In this document: positions 10,632-20,249 of the stretch, in pieces | How positions within the stretch are numbered: the stretch's first letter is position 1 | Layout: every line of letters starts with the position of its first letter | NCBI RefSeq assembly: GCF_000340215.1 | Contig: NW_006921533.1 | Span: 8,043,940-8,107,939 of the forward strand | Length of the DNA stretch: 64,000 nucleotides | Source: Pseudocercospora fijiensis CIRAD86 | Lineage: Eukaryota > Ascomycota > Dothideomycetes > Mycosphaerellales > Mycosphaerellaceae | Reading direction: 5' to 3' | Made by a program: the position numbers and the translations under genes | The notes under the pieces: model-generated | Seen by the model: the letters and a program-made list of their open reading frames with translations, nothing else | Database searches by the model: none | Told to the model about the DNA's origin: nothing

Positions 10632-13100
10632 ATGGCAGAAACCGACATCACGCTCAGTGCTAGCAAAGCAGCTGCTGCATATGCTGCGGAACTTCCTACG
10701 CTCTCTCAACGCCTGGAAGAAGCCCTCCAAAACAACTGCTTTGATAGTGCCTCGAAGCAGGACTCCATACACCAGGTCCTCCAAGCGACTGCCGAGCGAC
10801 TGCGCAGCTCCAAGAATGACTCGCTTGCCCAGGCTCTCGAAGACACGCTTACAAAACTGTCGGACCAACCTTCCTTCGGCGGCTTAGGTGTCCAAGACCA
10901 CGATGATGTGCCTGTCACGGTGTACAACGAGATCATACATTGGACGACAGCCTACTTGCAAAGCGTCGAATCGAAGCAGAATGCGCGAGACTTCATGAGC
11001 ACAACCCGTGCCCATGCCGCAAGACCTACCCGGCCAATGACTCTCGCCCAGAAGATCTTCACCCAGCATGCACTTAGTGGTGTTCCACCGGACAGCAATA
11101 GTCTGGCTCAGGGAGATGTGATTACGGCTGGACTCGACTGGGTCATCGCATCGGAGCTATCCTGGAGGGCAATGGCGCAGACTCATGAAGAGCTCGGAAG
11201 TCCAGGGATCTGGAGGAACGATCGGTTCTGGATTGCTGGCGACCATGTCGTTCACCCGACAATCCTTGACAACCCAACCATCAAAGTCTACGTGGAGACG
11301 GCAGAGAAGGCGAAACGTGACTTCAAGATGACAGAGTTCCAAGGCATGAATTACACCATCATGCACACAGAATTCGTTCGAGAGAGAGCTGAGCCGGGAA
11401 TGCTGATCGTGGGATCCGACAGCCATACGTGCTCCGCAGGCGCTGTCGGCTGTTTGAGCATTGGCCTTGGAGCCGCAGATGTCATGACTGCTCTAGCTCT
11501 TGGCGAGACGTGGTGGAAAGTGCCTGACTCTGTGCTCATTGAGTTGACTGGCCAGCCTGCGTTCGGCATCTCGGGCAAGGATGTGATTCTGCACATTCTG
11601 AAAGAACTGAAGCGAAACACCGTGGCGGCGGAAAGAATCGTGGAATTCGCCGGCGATGGGGTTCGACATCTCTCGATCGATGCACGATTTGCGATTTGCA
11701 ATATGTGCACGGAGTTCGGGGCCATCACTGGACTCTTTGTGCCTGATGCTGTCACGCAGAACTATGTCTCGCGGCGGAAACGTAAGGCGTATAAATCTCA
11801 CTCGCTTTACTTTCAGCCTGATAAAGACGCCGTCTATGCACATCGGTATACGATCGACCTCGCTGCAGTGGAGCCGTCAATCGCAGTCTATCCGAATCCC
11901 GACGATGTGGTTCCAGTGTCCGAGAAGTCTGGAATACCGCTCGACGGAGTCTTCATCGGAGCTTGTACGACAACCGAAGAAGAGCTTGTGCTGGGTGGTT
12001 TGACGTTGAAAGTCGGTCTCAAGAAGGGTCTGCCTTTGGCTAAAGGGAAACGGCATTATGTTCCCGGTTAATTGCCTATCGTTGAGAAGCTCAAAGAGCT
12101 CAGTCTGCTAGAAGTCTATGAGGCCGCCGGCTTCACAAGAGGTCCGCCAGGATGTTCTCTCTGTGTCGGTCTCTCAGCGGAGAAAGCTTCCGAAGGCGAA
12201 ACATGGCTGTCGTCACAAAATCGCAACTTTGCGAACCGTATGGGAAAGGGGTCTTTCGGCCACTTATCATCTGCCGTTGTCTGCGCGGCTTCAGCTTTCA
12301 GCATGACCATCACGGACCCAGCTCCATTCTTAGCTCAGCTGGATCAGGCATTTTTTGCGAAATACAAGGGCCTCGGTGGCGGTGGCCTTGCACCAGTCGA
12401 TTACTGTGAGCCAACGCCGTTCCAAGATACGACCGAAACACATGAAACTACGAATTCTCCTACCAATACTATCAAGCCGCAAAATTCAGACGCGTTGCAA
12501 CAACCAACCTCAGTCATCCAAAGCAAAGTCATCACGCTCGGCGACTTCATCGACACCGATGCCCTCTCCCCCGGCTTCACCTTGACAAGCTGCACAACAG
12601 ACGAAGAGTTCGGCCAGCACGTCCTCTGCCACACCTATCCCGAGTTCCGCAGCAAAGTCAAATCCGGCCAAAGAGTAGTCGTAGGCGGCACAGCTTTCGG
12701 CGTCGGCAGTAGTCGAGAGTCAGCAGTCTCAGCACTCAAAGGCGCCGGAGTCGAAGCCGTAATCGCCAAACAATTCGCTTTCATCTACGGCCGCAACCAG
12801 CCCAGTTTAGGACTCCTCGGGATTGTGATGGAAGATGAGGAGTTCTATGCTGCTGCTCGAGATGGTGAAGCTATTACGATTGATTTGCCGCAGCGGATGA
12901 TAACTGTCGCTGAGAAGGAATTTGCTTTTCGACTTTCGGAAATTGAGGATCGGTTGACGGTTAATAAGGGTGTGGCGGAGTCGTATAGGAGGCATGGGAA
13001 GGCGATTTGGGAGAAGCTTATGGAGGTAGAGCCGGTGGATAAGGAGGAGGGAGTTTCGCGGACTGCTCAGGAGAGGACTGATACGAGTTTACAGTGGTAA
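10632..13100 (+). pseudogene. Aconitase-family hydro-lyase with one in-frame TAA stop
   Basis: A single uninterrupted frame of 822 codons encodes a fused large-plus-small-subunit aconitase/isopropylmalate-isomerase-type protein, except for TAA at 12069-12071. Before the stop are GSDSHTCSAGAVGCLSIGLG and the first iron-sulfur ligand in FIGACTTTEEEL. After it the family sequence simply resumes (LPIVEKLKELSLLEVYEAAG), followed by the other two cluster cysteines in GPPGCSLCVG. The swivel domain follows, with GDFIDTDALSPGF and VGSSRESAV. Terminated at the stop, the protein would lack two of three cluster ligands and the swivel domain. Besides a nonsense mutation, the cause could be a sequence error, readthrough, or removal of a 45-nt in-frame GT-AG segment (12067-12111). 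The divergent neighbour is a lyase that could act on its product. Confidence 0.85.
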
Positions 13101-13582
13101 TCTAATTATCATAAAGTGATGGCGGATATATGGACTCTCATTCAGCCTCATCAGTCCTCCATATTGCGTTTTCCATTTGAACGCCACCCTCGTTTGCGTG
13201 TGGGTGAAGACGCTTTTTGGGCGATTCGACTCATTCGTTCGCAAGCTGACGACCTGACAAAGTTTTATTATGAGTCCGATGTGGAAGGGGTGCTCTGCTC
13301 ATCGATTGTCTGGATCGGATTCATCTATATCAGATGGAATCGCTCTTGAAGACTGGCAATTCTGTCTCATCGGCCATTACGGGAGTATGATGAGATGGAG
13401 GACTGCCATCTTGACAATTCCAATGGCCCTCCCTTTTTCTGATACTGGAGACATTCAATTCATCGTGTTTGTTCCCACCCATCAAGCACAATCTCGATAT
13501 CATCCGTCCGACAATCTGTGCAAACAACCTCTAAATCCTCAGCAGGCTCCACGAAAGCCCGCCCATCTTAAAAAACAAAACC
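13101..13582. other. Intergenic region
   Basis: About 480 bp with no supported gene. A short open frame at 13116-13349 shows no recognisable feature. Confidence 0.4.
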
Positions 13583-13894
13583 ATGCCAACGGTAGGCTCC
13601 AAAATCCGCGAATTCTTCAAACGCATCTTCCGTCGCAAGAAGCCCAAACCTGTCATCTCAGCACCATTGCCACCAGATCTGGAGTCAGTAGAAGATCCGT
13701 TTCGAACGCCGCCACGGAGACGACCACGTCCTTTTATAAATCTGATCAGTGTTGATCGGCGAAGGTCGAATAGTAGCACAGACATCGAGCCGTTTCCGAG
13801 ATTTAGTCAAGCGCGATGGCCTCCGTTGCCTAGGCGAGAGGTGCCGGTGAGGGATGGGACGAGTGCGATGAGGATGGGGGCGATGGGTGTGTAG
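13583..13894 (+). CDS. Small basic hypothetical protein
   Basis: The 103-residue frame begins MPTVGSKIREFFKRIFRRKK, a strongly basic amphipathic N-terminus, and continues with proline/arginine-rich sequence (PFRTPPRRRPRPFINLISVD). The start context AAAACCATGCC is good for fungi. There is no signal peptide, membrane segment or known domain. The basic amphipathic helix could bind membranes or nucleic acid, or could mark a mitochondrial targeting sequence, but this is inference. It may be a chance frame. Confidence 0.4.
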   Translation: MPTVGSKIREFFKRIFRRKKPKPVISAPLPPDLESVEDPFRTPPRRRPRPFINLISVDRRRSNSSTDIEPFPRFSQARWPPLPRREVPVRDGTSAMRMGAMGV

Positions 13895-13965
13895 ACCAGC
13901 AGAGAAGAAGAGTCGGTAGGACGGACGGACGGGCGGGCGTGAAAGAAGAAGCTACCACACACCCT

Positions 13966-14818
13966 TTATTTCTCATTCTTCCCCTCCACCTCAGGATACC
14001 AACATACTTCCTCATCAACTCCCCCACCGGATCCGTCAATTCCCTCCCCAACCACCACCCCGGCCCCGGCAAAATGTATCACAAAATCCCCCCTCTCCCA
14101 CACCCTCCCCGAATCCTATTAATTTCCTCCGCATAAGAATTCATCCACCTCTGCGGAACAACCACCGTACGTACGTACGCTCCCTCACCCCCCTCAAAAT
14201 TCACCGCCAAAAAAGAAAGAAAAATCTCGAAAAAAAAATTTCCTGCTCATTACAAAGAAATTTCCTCCCCATTTTGCGGACAGATGGCGCCGGAACGAGA
14301 TGCCCAAATTTGTTTTATCATCCAGGGTGAAAGAGCGGAAGAGGACGGAGCCGAGGTTTGCGGGTTCGTGGTCTTTTTGTCAGGATGCTTTGGATTTGGG
14401 AGGAAGGTTTGTTTTCTTGGGGTTCGGCGAAGTGGAGGCTTTGGGAGATTAGAACTAGGGGTTCGGAGATGCATGGTGGTGTTGGTGATGAGGGTGTCGA
14501 GGTCCGGGGCCCAGATCCAGGTGTATTTTTTTTTTGCTGAGGGCGAGTGTTGTGGAGTTTGTTCTTGTGCGTGTTAGTGACATGTGTGTGGGATAGTGAG
14601 GGTTGGGGATGGTGTACGGACCCAGACTCTGGGGTATGCGGTGCCGTAGTCGAAGTCCCAGAGAAGATCGTAGCCGTGGGTTCGGGCGTAGTAGATTTTG
14701 TTTTGGATGGTGATGTCGTCGTAGCTCTGTTATGAATAGGGTGAGCAAGACCAGGATACACCGTGGAATGTATCGCACAGGGCCGGACAGCCTTGGCCAA
14801 GGCATGTTTGGCAGACAT
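13966..14818 (-). pseudogene. GT34 (GMA12/MNN10-type) glycosyltransferase remnant
   Basis: Read on the minus strand, pieces of one glycosyltransferase appear in order but in different frames. They are YDDITIQNKIYYARTHGYD with LLWDFDYG (about 14726-14619), YTWIWAPDLDTLITN (about 14525-14480), DHEPANLGSVLFR (about 14370-14330), VVPQRWMNSYAEE (about 14170-14130) and GDFVIHFAG (about 14090-14060). The order matches Golgi GT34 alpha-mannosyl/galactosyltransferases, where DLD is the nucleotide-sugar/metal motif. At least three single-base frame changes and several stops separate the pieces. A possible intron (TCACTAAC branch, CTCAG acceptor) lies between the first two. No N-terminal membrane anchor is recognisable. 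Several lesions sit next to homopolymers, so sequencing indels in a live gene are possible. Confidence 0.7.
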
Positions 14819-15317
14819 GACAGAAGAGCGCTGATGAGAGTGTCTACTCGTTCCCCGACTGCGCGTCCAGGTCCAAGACTCTGACCCCTCCCTCTTTAGG
14901 TTTTGCCAAGCTATTCTGGATGCGAGTGAGTGAGTCGAGTCGGCATAGGCGCTTAGGCTGATGGAGGATTAGCAGCAGTGGCAGCCTCACAGCTTGTTTA
15001 TGTTCGCTACCGAACTCCGTCTGTGCAGGGTTGTTATGATATTGCTTCTCATTTTTTAGAATTGACAAGACCAAAGCGATAATGATCTTGCACAGTTTCA
15101 CTGAGGTCTTCTGCTACAATGTCACTGGATCGCGACGCTCGAGAAAGTGGTTCAACTCCAATCGCGGGGCCCGGGAAGGATGCACCAGCTGCGATCTGCA
15201 AGCCATGGCGAGCGACAACTGGGCAGAATTGCCGACGTGCATCGTGAGAAGCTGTTCTGGTTCAGCCCTTCACGCCGACAACTCGTTTATCGTTTGGCGT
15301 ACTCGACTGAGTCTACT
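14819..15317. other. Intergenic region
   Basis: About 500 bp between the start of the glycosyltransferase remnant and the 3' end of the L-2-hydroxyglutarate dehydrogenase gene. No supported gene. Confidence 0.4.
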
Positions 15318-16647
15318 TCATCTATACAAAATGCGGTAAACCTCCTCAGCGATAGCCAAGCTACTCGTCAAACCCGGACTTTCGATGCCAAGCAGATTGA
15401 CAAAAGTCCCGTCGATGTCGTGTTCCTTCTTGATATAAAAGTCCTGGAAGCCTTTTTCACCACTGGCGACAGCGCCAAGCTTAGCTAGCTTTGGTCTTAT
15501 CCCAGCGTAACCAAGACTCACAGCTTCAGGATCGATGCCGGGCAGGAAGGACTGGATCTCCTCTAGTGCTTTCTCAAAACGCTTTGCATTCGGAGTGGGT
15601 GCGAGATCAGTAGGTGAGTCGACCCATTCCACATCTGGACCGAAGCGTATTTGTCCGGCCATGTCCAAAGTCAGATGCGTTCCGAGACCTCCTAGTCCTG
15701 GTGTCGGCGCAGGGTAGACTAAGGTTGATGGTTTTGGCGAGGATTTTGAGTAGCTGAAATATGAGCCTTTGGCATAGTAGGGTGTTCGATGTCGATCTGG
15801 AGGAAGTATCATGTTGTTGATTGCGCAAGCATAGAGGCCAGCGCTGTTGATGACTGTCTCTGCTGTGATGAAGGTGTCTTCTTCGTCGGCGGGACTTCGC
15901 TCTGGGGTTTGAGGCGTAGGATCGGATGGAACAGGCTGGGAGGCATCTGGTCCTGTCCAAATCCTCCAGTCTGAACTGCTGCTTGAGGGCTTCTCAATTT
16001 TCGTGACCGGACTGACCAGCGCTAAAGTGCCGCCTTCGTTCTCGAAGTCTCCTTGAAGCCACTGCATGAAGCCGTGCGAATCTACAATGCCTGTGGTTGG
16101 ACTTTCAAGGACGCCTGCTTCGGCTCGAACGTCAGGTTCGCGTTGCTTTGCTTCCTCTTTTGGGACGTAGCGAGTTGGTACTCCAATCCATTTTGCAAAG
16201 TCGTGCACTTTCTTGATCGACTCCATCTGTGCATCGGTCTGAGCAACGATCCATTTGCCACAATTCATGTGTGGTATATCATGTTTTCTGCACAGATCAT
16301 ACATCATTTCTTTGCCCTGTATGCATAACTTCGTCTTCAATGTATCGTGTCCGTAGTATATGCCCGCATGTATTACCTACAGGATGTCAATGCAATTTCA
16401 ACGCCTTCGTTCGATGCAGCATTTTTACCTCAGAATTTCGACTGCTGGTTTCGCTTCCAACCATGTCGTGCTTTTCGATCAATACGACCTGAGCGCCATC
16501 TTGCTGCTGCAATTTCCTTGCTACGGCCAGGCCAACAACTCCAGCTCCAATAACAGCATGTGTAAAGTCGGCATCGTGGCGACTGCTCGCTGAGAAATAG
16601 CGAGCCTGTTGATACAACGCCCTCCCGGCGCGCATCGAGAACATCAT
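15318..16647 (-). CDS. L-2-hydroxyglutarate dehydrogenase, mitochondrial
   Basis: Exons 16647-16429 and 16376-15318 on the minus strand are joined across a 52-bp phase-0 intron, giving 425 residues. The N-terminus ([20 protein letters not shown]) looks like a mitochondrial presequence. The FAD-binding motif [15 protein letters not shown] follows, then [20 protein letters not shown] joined to IHAGIYYG, a run typical of this family. Downstream are [14 protein letters not shown] and the C-terminal [10 protein letters not shown] with [19 protein letters not shown], which close the flavin site. The enzyme oxidises L-2-hydroxyglutarate, a side product of malate dehydrogenase, back to 2-oxoglutarate, passing electrons to the respiratory chain. 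A low-complexity insert at about residue 195-225 ([20 protein letters not shown]) is unusual but common in fungal versions. Confidence 0.92.
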
Positions 16648-17186
16648 GAAAGAACGGCCATCAAATCAGACCGCAAACGCAAATGTGCCAGCCTCGTAAC
16701 CGTACAGAATATCAATAACGCAGCGCAAATCAGATCATACCGCCGCCATGAGACCGGAAAGAAAGCAGCAATATCGATAATCGGCCGGGTGGGACGGAAG
16801 GCCGGAGGATGATCGGCTGTAGAATAGGGGATGTGATATTAAGTTGAGGCGCGCATCTCGATTTTAATGAAAGGAATGTGAACGAGACATGGAGAAGAGA
16901 TGCTGAGGACAATACGACTCTTCTGAACTATTTTGAGGAGGCTTGACATCTGAATAGAAGAGAGAATATGACGTAGGTAGCCGAGTGAGTGAATGAAGAT
17001 TTCAACGAAGCCAATCAAAGCAGAGGCGATTGTCTATTGAAATGAGGGCAAGTGCTTCTCACGTGGGTGGTTGCTCAGCCACGGCACGATCATCGAAGCT
17101 TCCGCACGATGGGGAGTTGATGTTCACGAAGCGTCTTTCTTTTCCTGCCATGTCTCTGCATTTGCATGTGAACGTCCAAGCGGCGA
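16648..17186. promoter_or_regulatory. Divergent intergenic promoter region
   Basis: About 540 bp separate the start of the L-2-hydroxyglutarate dehydrogenase gene from that of the PH-domain gene. It should carry both promoters. I see no specific element. Confidence 0.4.
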
Positions 17187-20042
17187 ATGGGCGGCAGAAG
17201 TGAGGGAGTGGACAGACGAAGTAACGATGCGATGAATCCCAACACCTCCCTGCCACCGGACTCTCACACAGCACGCCGGCTTGAACATGCTACCCCGGAA
17301 CATCTACACCAGACGACGCGCCGAGTCTTCATAGGACCCATCCCCGAAGGATGGCTCAGAAGCCACAGAAAAGAATGGTATCGATCATACGTGGGCTATC
17401 GTGGAAGTCGACAGGCGACTTTCAATGCATCGACGCGCCCAGTCGTATCCTTCCCGGCGCACGTTGGCACAGGCACGACAGATGGCGATGTCATCGCATC
17501 TGGAAGTGAAGGGCCCACAAGCACGACAAGCCTACTCAGAGGCCAGCCGGGTCAGCGAGTGAGTTCTGTGACCGACGATGGCCCAGCGGTACAGCCACAG
17601 CCATCGGGCGACGATGTCCCGCCCTCGACCGAGCCAACGATCGATTCGATACTGCAGAGCAGAGCAGGCACATCGCGTGTTGACAGAGCTGCTAGCAAAC
17701 TGCCTGGGCCAAAGCTGCGATTCACCGCGGCAGGCAGACTTCAGCTTCGTGCAAGAGCGTCGCGATTGGCCGCGAGAGGGACTTTCCGCAGCAGCAAGAC
17801 GAAAGATGGCGAGATGATGAAGGTCGACAAGATGCTCATCCGGGCAGACATCACTCCGCAGTCACCTAGAGACTATGACGAGAAGCTCAGCCAAGGCATT
17901 GAGACGAAGGCGGTCGACAAATGGCGGGAGTTCATGGTGGTCTGCCGCAAGCACGCCGAGGATGATGCGGAGGCTGTACTTCAATTCTATCAGACGAGAG
18001 TCATCCAGGTCTCTGAAGGCGAGAAAGTCAAGAAGGCGCCGAAAATGGAGCTACTCTTGAGCAACAGCCGGACACATGTCAATCTCTTCTCTGCCCTGGA
18101 CAAGACGCTCTGTGTGTGGACGACGGGTAATAGGCGAACAACCATATACTACTTGCGGGCGCCTTCTACCGCGTCGGCCGTAGAATGGTATACATTTCTG
18201 CGCGGCGTGCTTGGACATGGGCGAGCTAAGACCTTGCAAGTCAACATACCGGATCTCAGTGTCAGCTTACGCCTCGACGACCCTTTCCGATCGCTCGAGG
18301 CCTCTCAAACCCTGGCACAGGCCGCGGAAGGCGATGACGAAGCGCTCATCAAGGCGATCAACGACGAGAAAGGTGCTGCCGGCGCGATTGTGTCAAGATG
18401 CATGGAAATGCTCAAGCAGTCACCAGAGTGGGCAGACGTGCTGCAAGCTTGGGCTCAGAAGGGCCGCGTTGGCCTTGCATGGAAGCGCTACGATCGTCTG
18501 GAATGGATCTATGGTCAGGTCGAGCAGCGAATGTACGGCACCATCGCCATGGAGCGCACGCACGACCTTGAGCTGCGACCCAAGGATCACTATCCCATGA
18601 CAACCAAGCCGGTCCATGGCGATGCATTGCAAGAACCAGCTCCAGTGGAAGGCTTCCTCATCCGCCTGACTTCTCGGAAAGGCAAAGAGCAAAAGCTTGG
18701 CCGAATGATGTTCAAGCGACTTTACTTCAGCACATACAACCAGTATCTAGTCTTCCTACGACCTGCGAAAGCGACCCCACCGCCACCACCGAAGATGCCG
18801 AGCCGCGATAGTCACAGCAATGTTCCGTCCGCCAAGGACATTTCTGTACATGTGCCACTGGCGTACGACGTCGAGCCATACCCTCTCGAGGGAGACCACA
18901 TTGCCTGGCTTGACACTGAGGACATCAGATCTGTGAAAGAGCAAGAGGACTGGGACAAAGCAGCGGCTGCTGAGGCAGAACGGAATGTCAACATGGTGTC
19001 CTCTTGCGATGGCTTTATCGACTTGTGCGACGTGCAGGCCGTGCGAAACTTCCACGCGGGAGCATACCCAGCCGATGAGAACATCGACGATGGTGAAGAT
19101 GTGGATTTCCACGACAACAGCCTTCAGGACGATGGACAGACCACGGAAGTCGATTCCGACCGAGTCTTGGAGCTGGTCATGAAGAATGGATTGGTCATCC
19201 GTCTTCAGGCATTCAACAAGAAGACTCGGAACGAGTGGCGAACGCGGCTTGGACAATTGACGAGCTACTGGGCTTCGCGGTGCAAAGCAGATATGGATCT
19301 CTACAAGCTCACTCGCGAGCAGAATTTGCGAGAATTGGGCATTGATGAGCGTGCCGAAGCTGTCGTCGGTCAGTTTGCCTACAAGTGGGAAGTCGGCAAG
19401 TCTTTCGCATCACCAACTCTGTATAACTTGTGTGGCATCTCCGAATGCCGGACCATACATTTATCAGGCACACTCTTCCGCAAGCCACGCAAACACACGA
19501 CTTTCGAACGCTGCCATGTCATCTTGTCGCATGGGCGCCTCCTCATCTTCCAAGACACCCTTCGCAAGCGCACTGGCAAACGAGTCAGCCACATCCACCA
19601 CGAGCGAATCGCAGCCATTTCCCTCCAAGGCTGTTACCTGTACTCCGGCCTCCTCACGGAAAATGACCTCTTATACCAAAACCAAACCTTTGACTCCAAC
19701 ACCCCGGGGCACCACGCACTGCCGAGGATATATCTGGAAGACGGTTGGACCAGTACGGACGAGGATGCCATGACGACGTTCGTCATCTGGCATGCTAAGA
19801 GCAATTCTTGGTTCAAAAGTGCTTCGACCGTCGACGATATTAAAACGCAAGAGAACTCCGTCAGCGGTAAGAAGGTGCGGACGAAACTTACTCGCGTCAG
19901 TCAACTTGGTGCTACCGGGAGGACGGTTGTGTTCAAGGCTCGGAGCCGCGCGGAGAGGGATCATTGGGTTCTTGCGCTTCAGGTTGAGATTGAACGGCAG
20001 GCGAGTTTGAATGATGAGGTTAGACTGGTTGATGGTGAGTGA
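17187..20042 (+). CDS. Spo71/Mug56-like PH-domain protein
   Basis: A single-exon 951-residue protein. The N-terminal motif PIPEGWLRSHRKEWYRSYVG resembles the Spo7_2 N-terminal domain of the yeast sporulation protein Spo71 and fission yeast Mug56. At least two pleckstrin-homology-type regions follow, one around residues 290-360 (LLLSNSRTHVNLFSALDKTL) and one around 490-680 (EGFLIRLTSRKGKEQKLGRM). A third near 780-940 has LSGTLFRKPRKHTTFERCHV and ends VFKARSRAERDHWVLALQVE. Spo71 recruits the lipid-transfer protein Vps13 to the prospore membrane in yeast; in moulds the role is likely membrane-associated and possibly in sporulation. Either ATG at 17187 or the one at 17232 could be the start. Confidence 0.65.
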   Translation: MGGRSEGVDRRSNDAMNPNTSLPPDSHTARRLEHATPEHLHQTTRRVFIGPIPEGWLRSHRKEWYRSYVGYRGSRQATFNASTRPVVSFPAHVGTGTTDGDVIASGSEGPTSTTSLLRGQPGQRVSSVTDDGPAVQPQPSGDDVPPSTEPTIDSILQSRAGTSRVDRAASKLPGPKLRFTAAGRLQLRARASRLAARGTFRSSKTKDGEMMKVDKMLIRADITPQSPRDYDEKLSQGIETKAVDKWREFMVVCRKHAEDDAEAVLQFYQTRVIQVSEGEKVKKAPKMELLLSNSRTHVNLFSALDKTLCVWTTGNRRTTIYYLRAPSTASAVEWYTFLRGVLGHGRAKTLQVNIPDLSVSLRLDDPFRSLEASQTLAQAAEGDDEALIKAINDEKGAAGAIVSRCMEMLKQSPEWADVLQAWAQKGRVGLAWKRYDRLEWIYGQVEQRMYGTIAMERTHDLELRPKDHYPMTTKPVHGDALQEPAPVEGFLIRLTSRKGKEQKLGRMMFKRLYFSTYNQYLVFLRPAKATPPPPPKMPSRDSHSNVPSAKDISVHVPLAYDVEPYPLEGDHIAWLDTEDIRSVKEQEDWDKAAAAEAERNVNMVSSCDGFIDLCDVQAVRNFHAGAYPADENIDDGEDVDFHDNSLQDDGQTTEVDSDRVLELVMKNGLVIRLQAFNKKTRNEWRTRLGQLTSYWASRCKADMDLYKLTREQNLRELGIDERAEAVVGQFAYKWEVGKSFASPTLYNLCGISECRTIHLSGTLFRKPRKHTTFERCHVILSHGRLLIFQDTLRKRTGKRVSHIHHERIAAISLQGCYLYSGLLTENDLLYQNQTFDSNTPGHHALPRIYLEDGWTSTDEDAMTTFVIWHAKSNSWFKSASTVDDIKTQENSVSGKKVRTKLTRVSQLGATGRTVVFKARSRAERDHWVLALQVEIERQASLNDEVRLVDGE

Positions 20043-20249
20043 AGAACGAAGAAGACAGGCGTGTGAGTTAAGCATTACACTACGACGGGCCTTTTTTTTT
20101 TCTGAGCGATGGTTTTCAGCGATGGCGTTCATGATGATATGGAGATACCCATACCCAAGAGCTTTTTTTGTTTGGAAATATATCTAAGGCATGAATCGTG
20201 TGAACAGCATAGTAAGTAGAGTAATCCAGCAGACATGCATAGCTTAGAA

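Noticed and set aside
16377..16647. Separate small protein in the first exon of the dehydrogenase
   Set aside because: The first exon splices in frame to 16376 to complete the FAD-binding domain, so it is not an independent gene.
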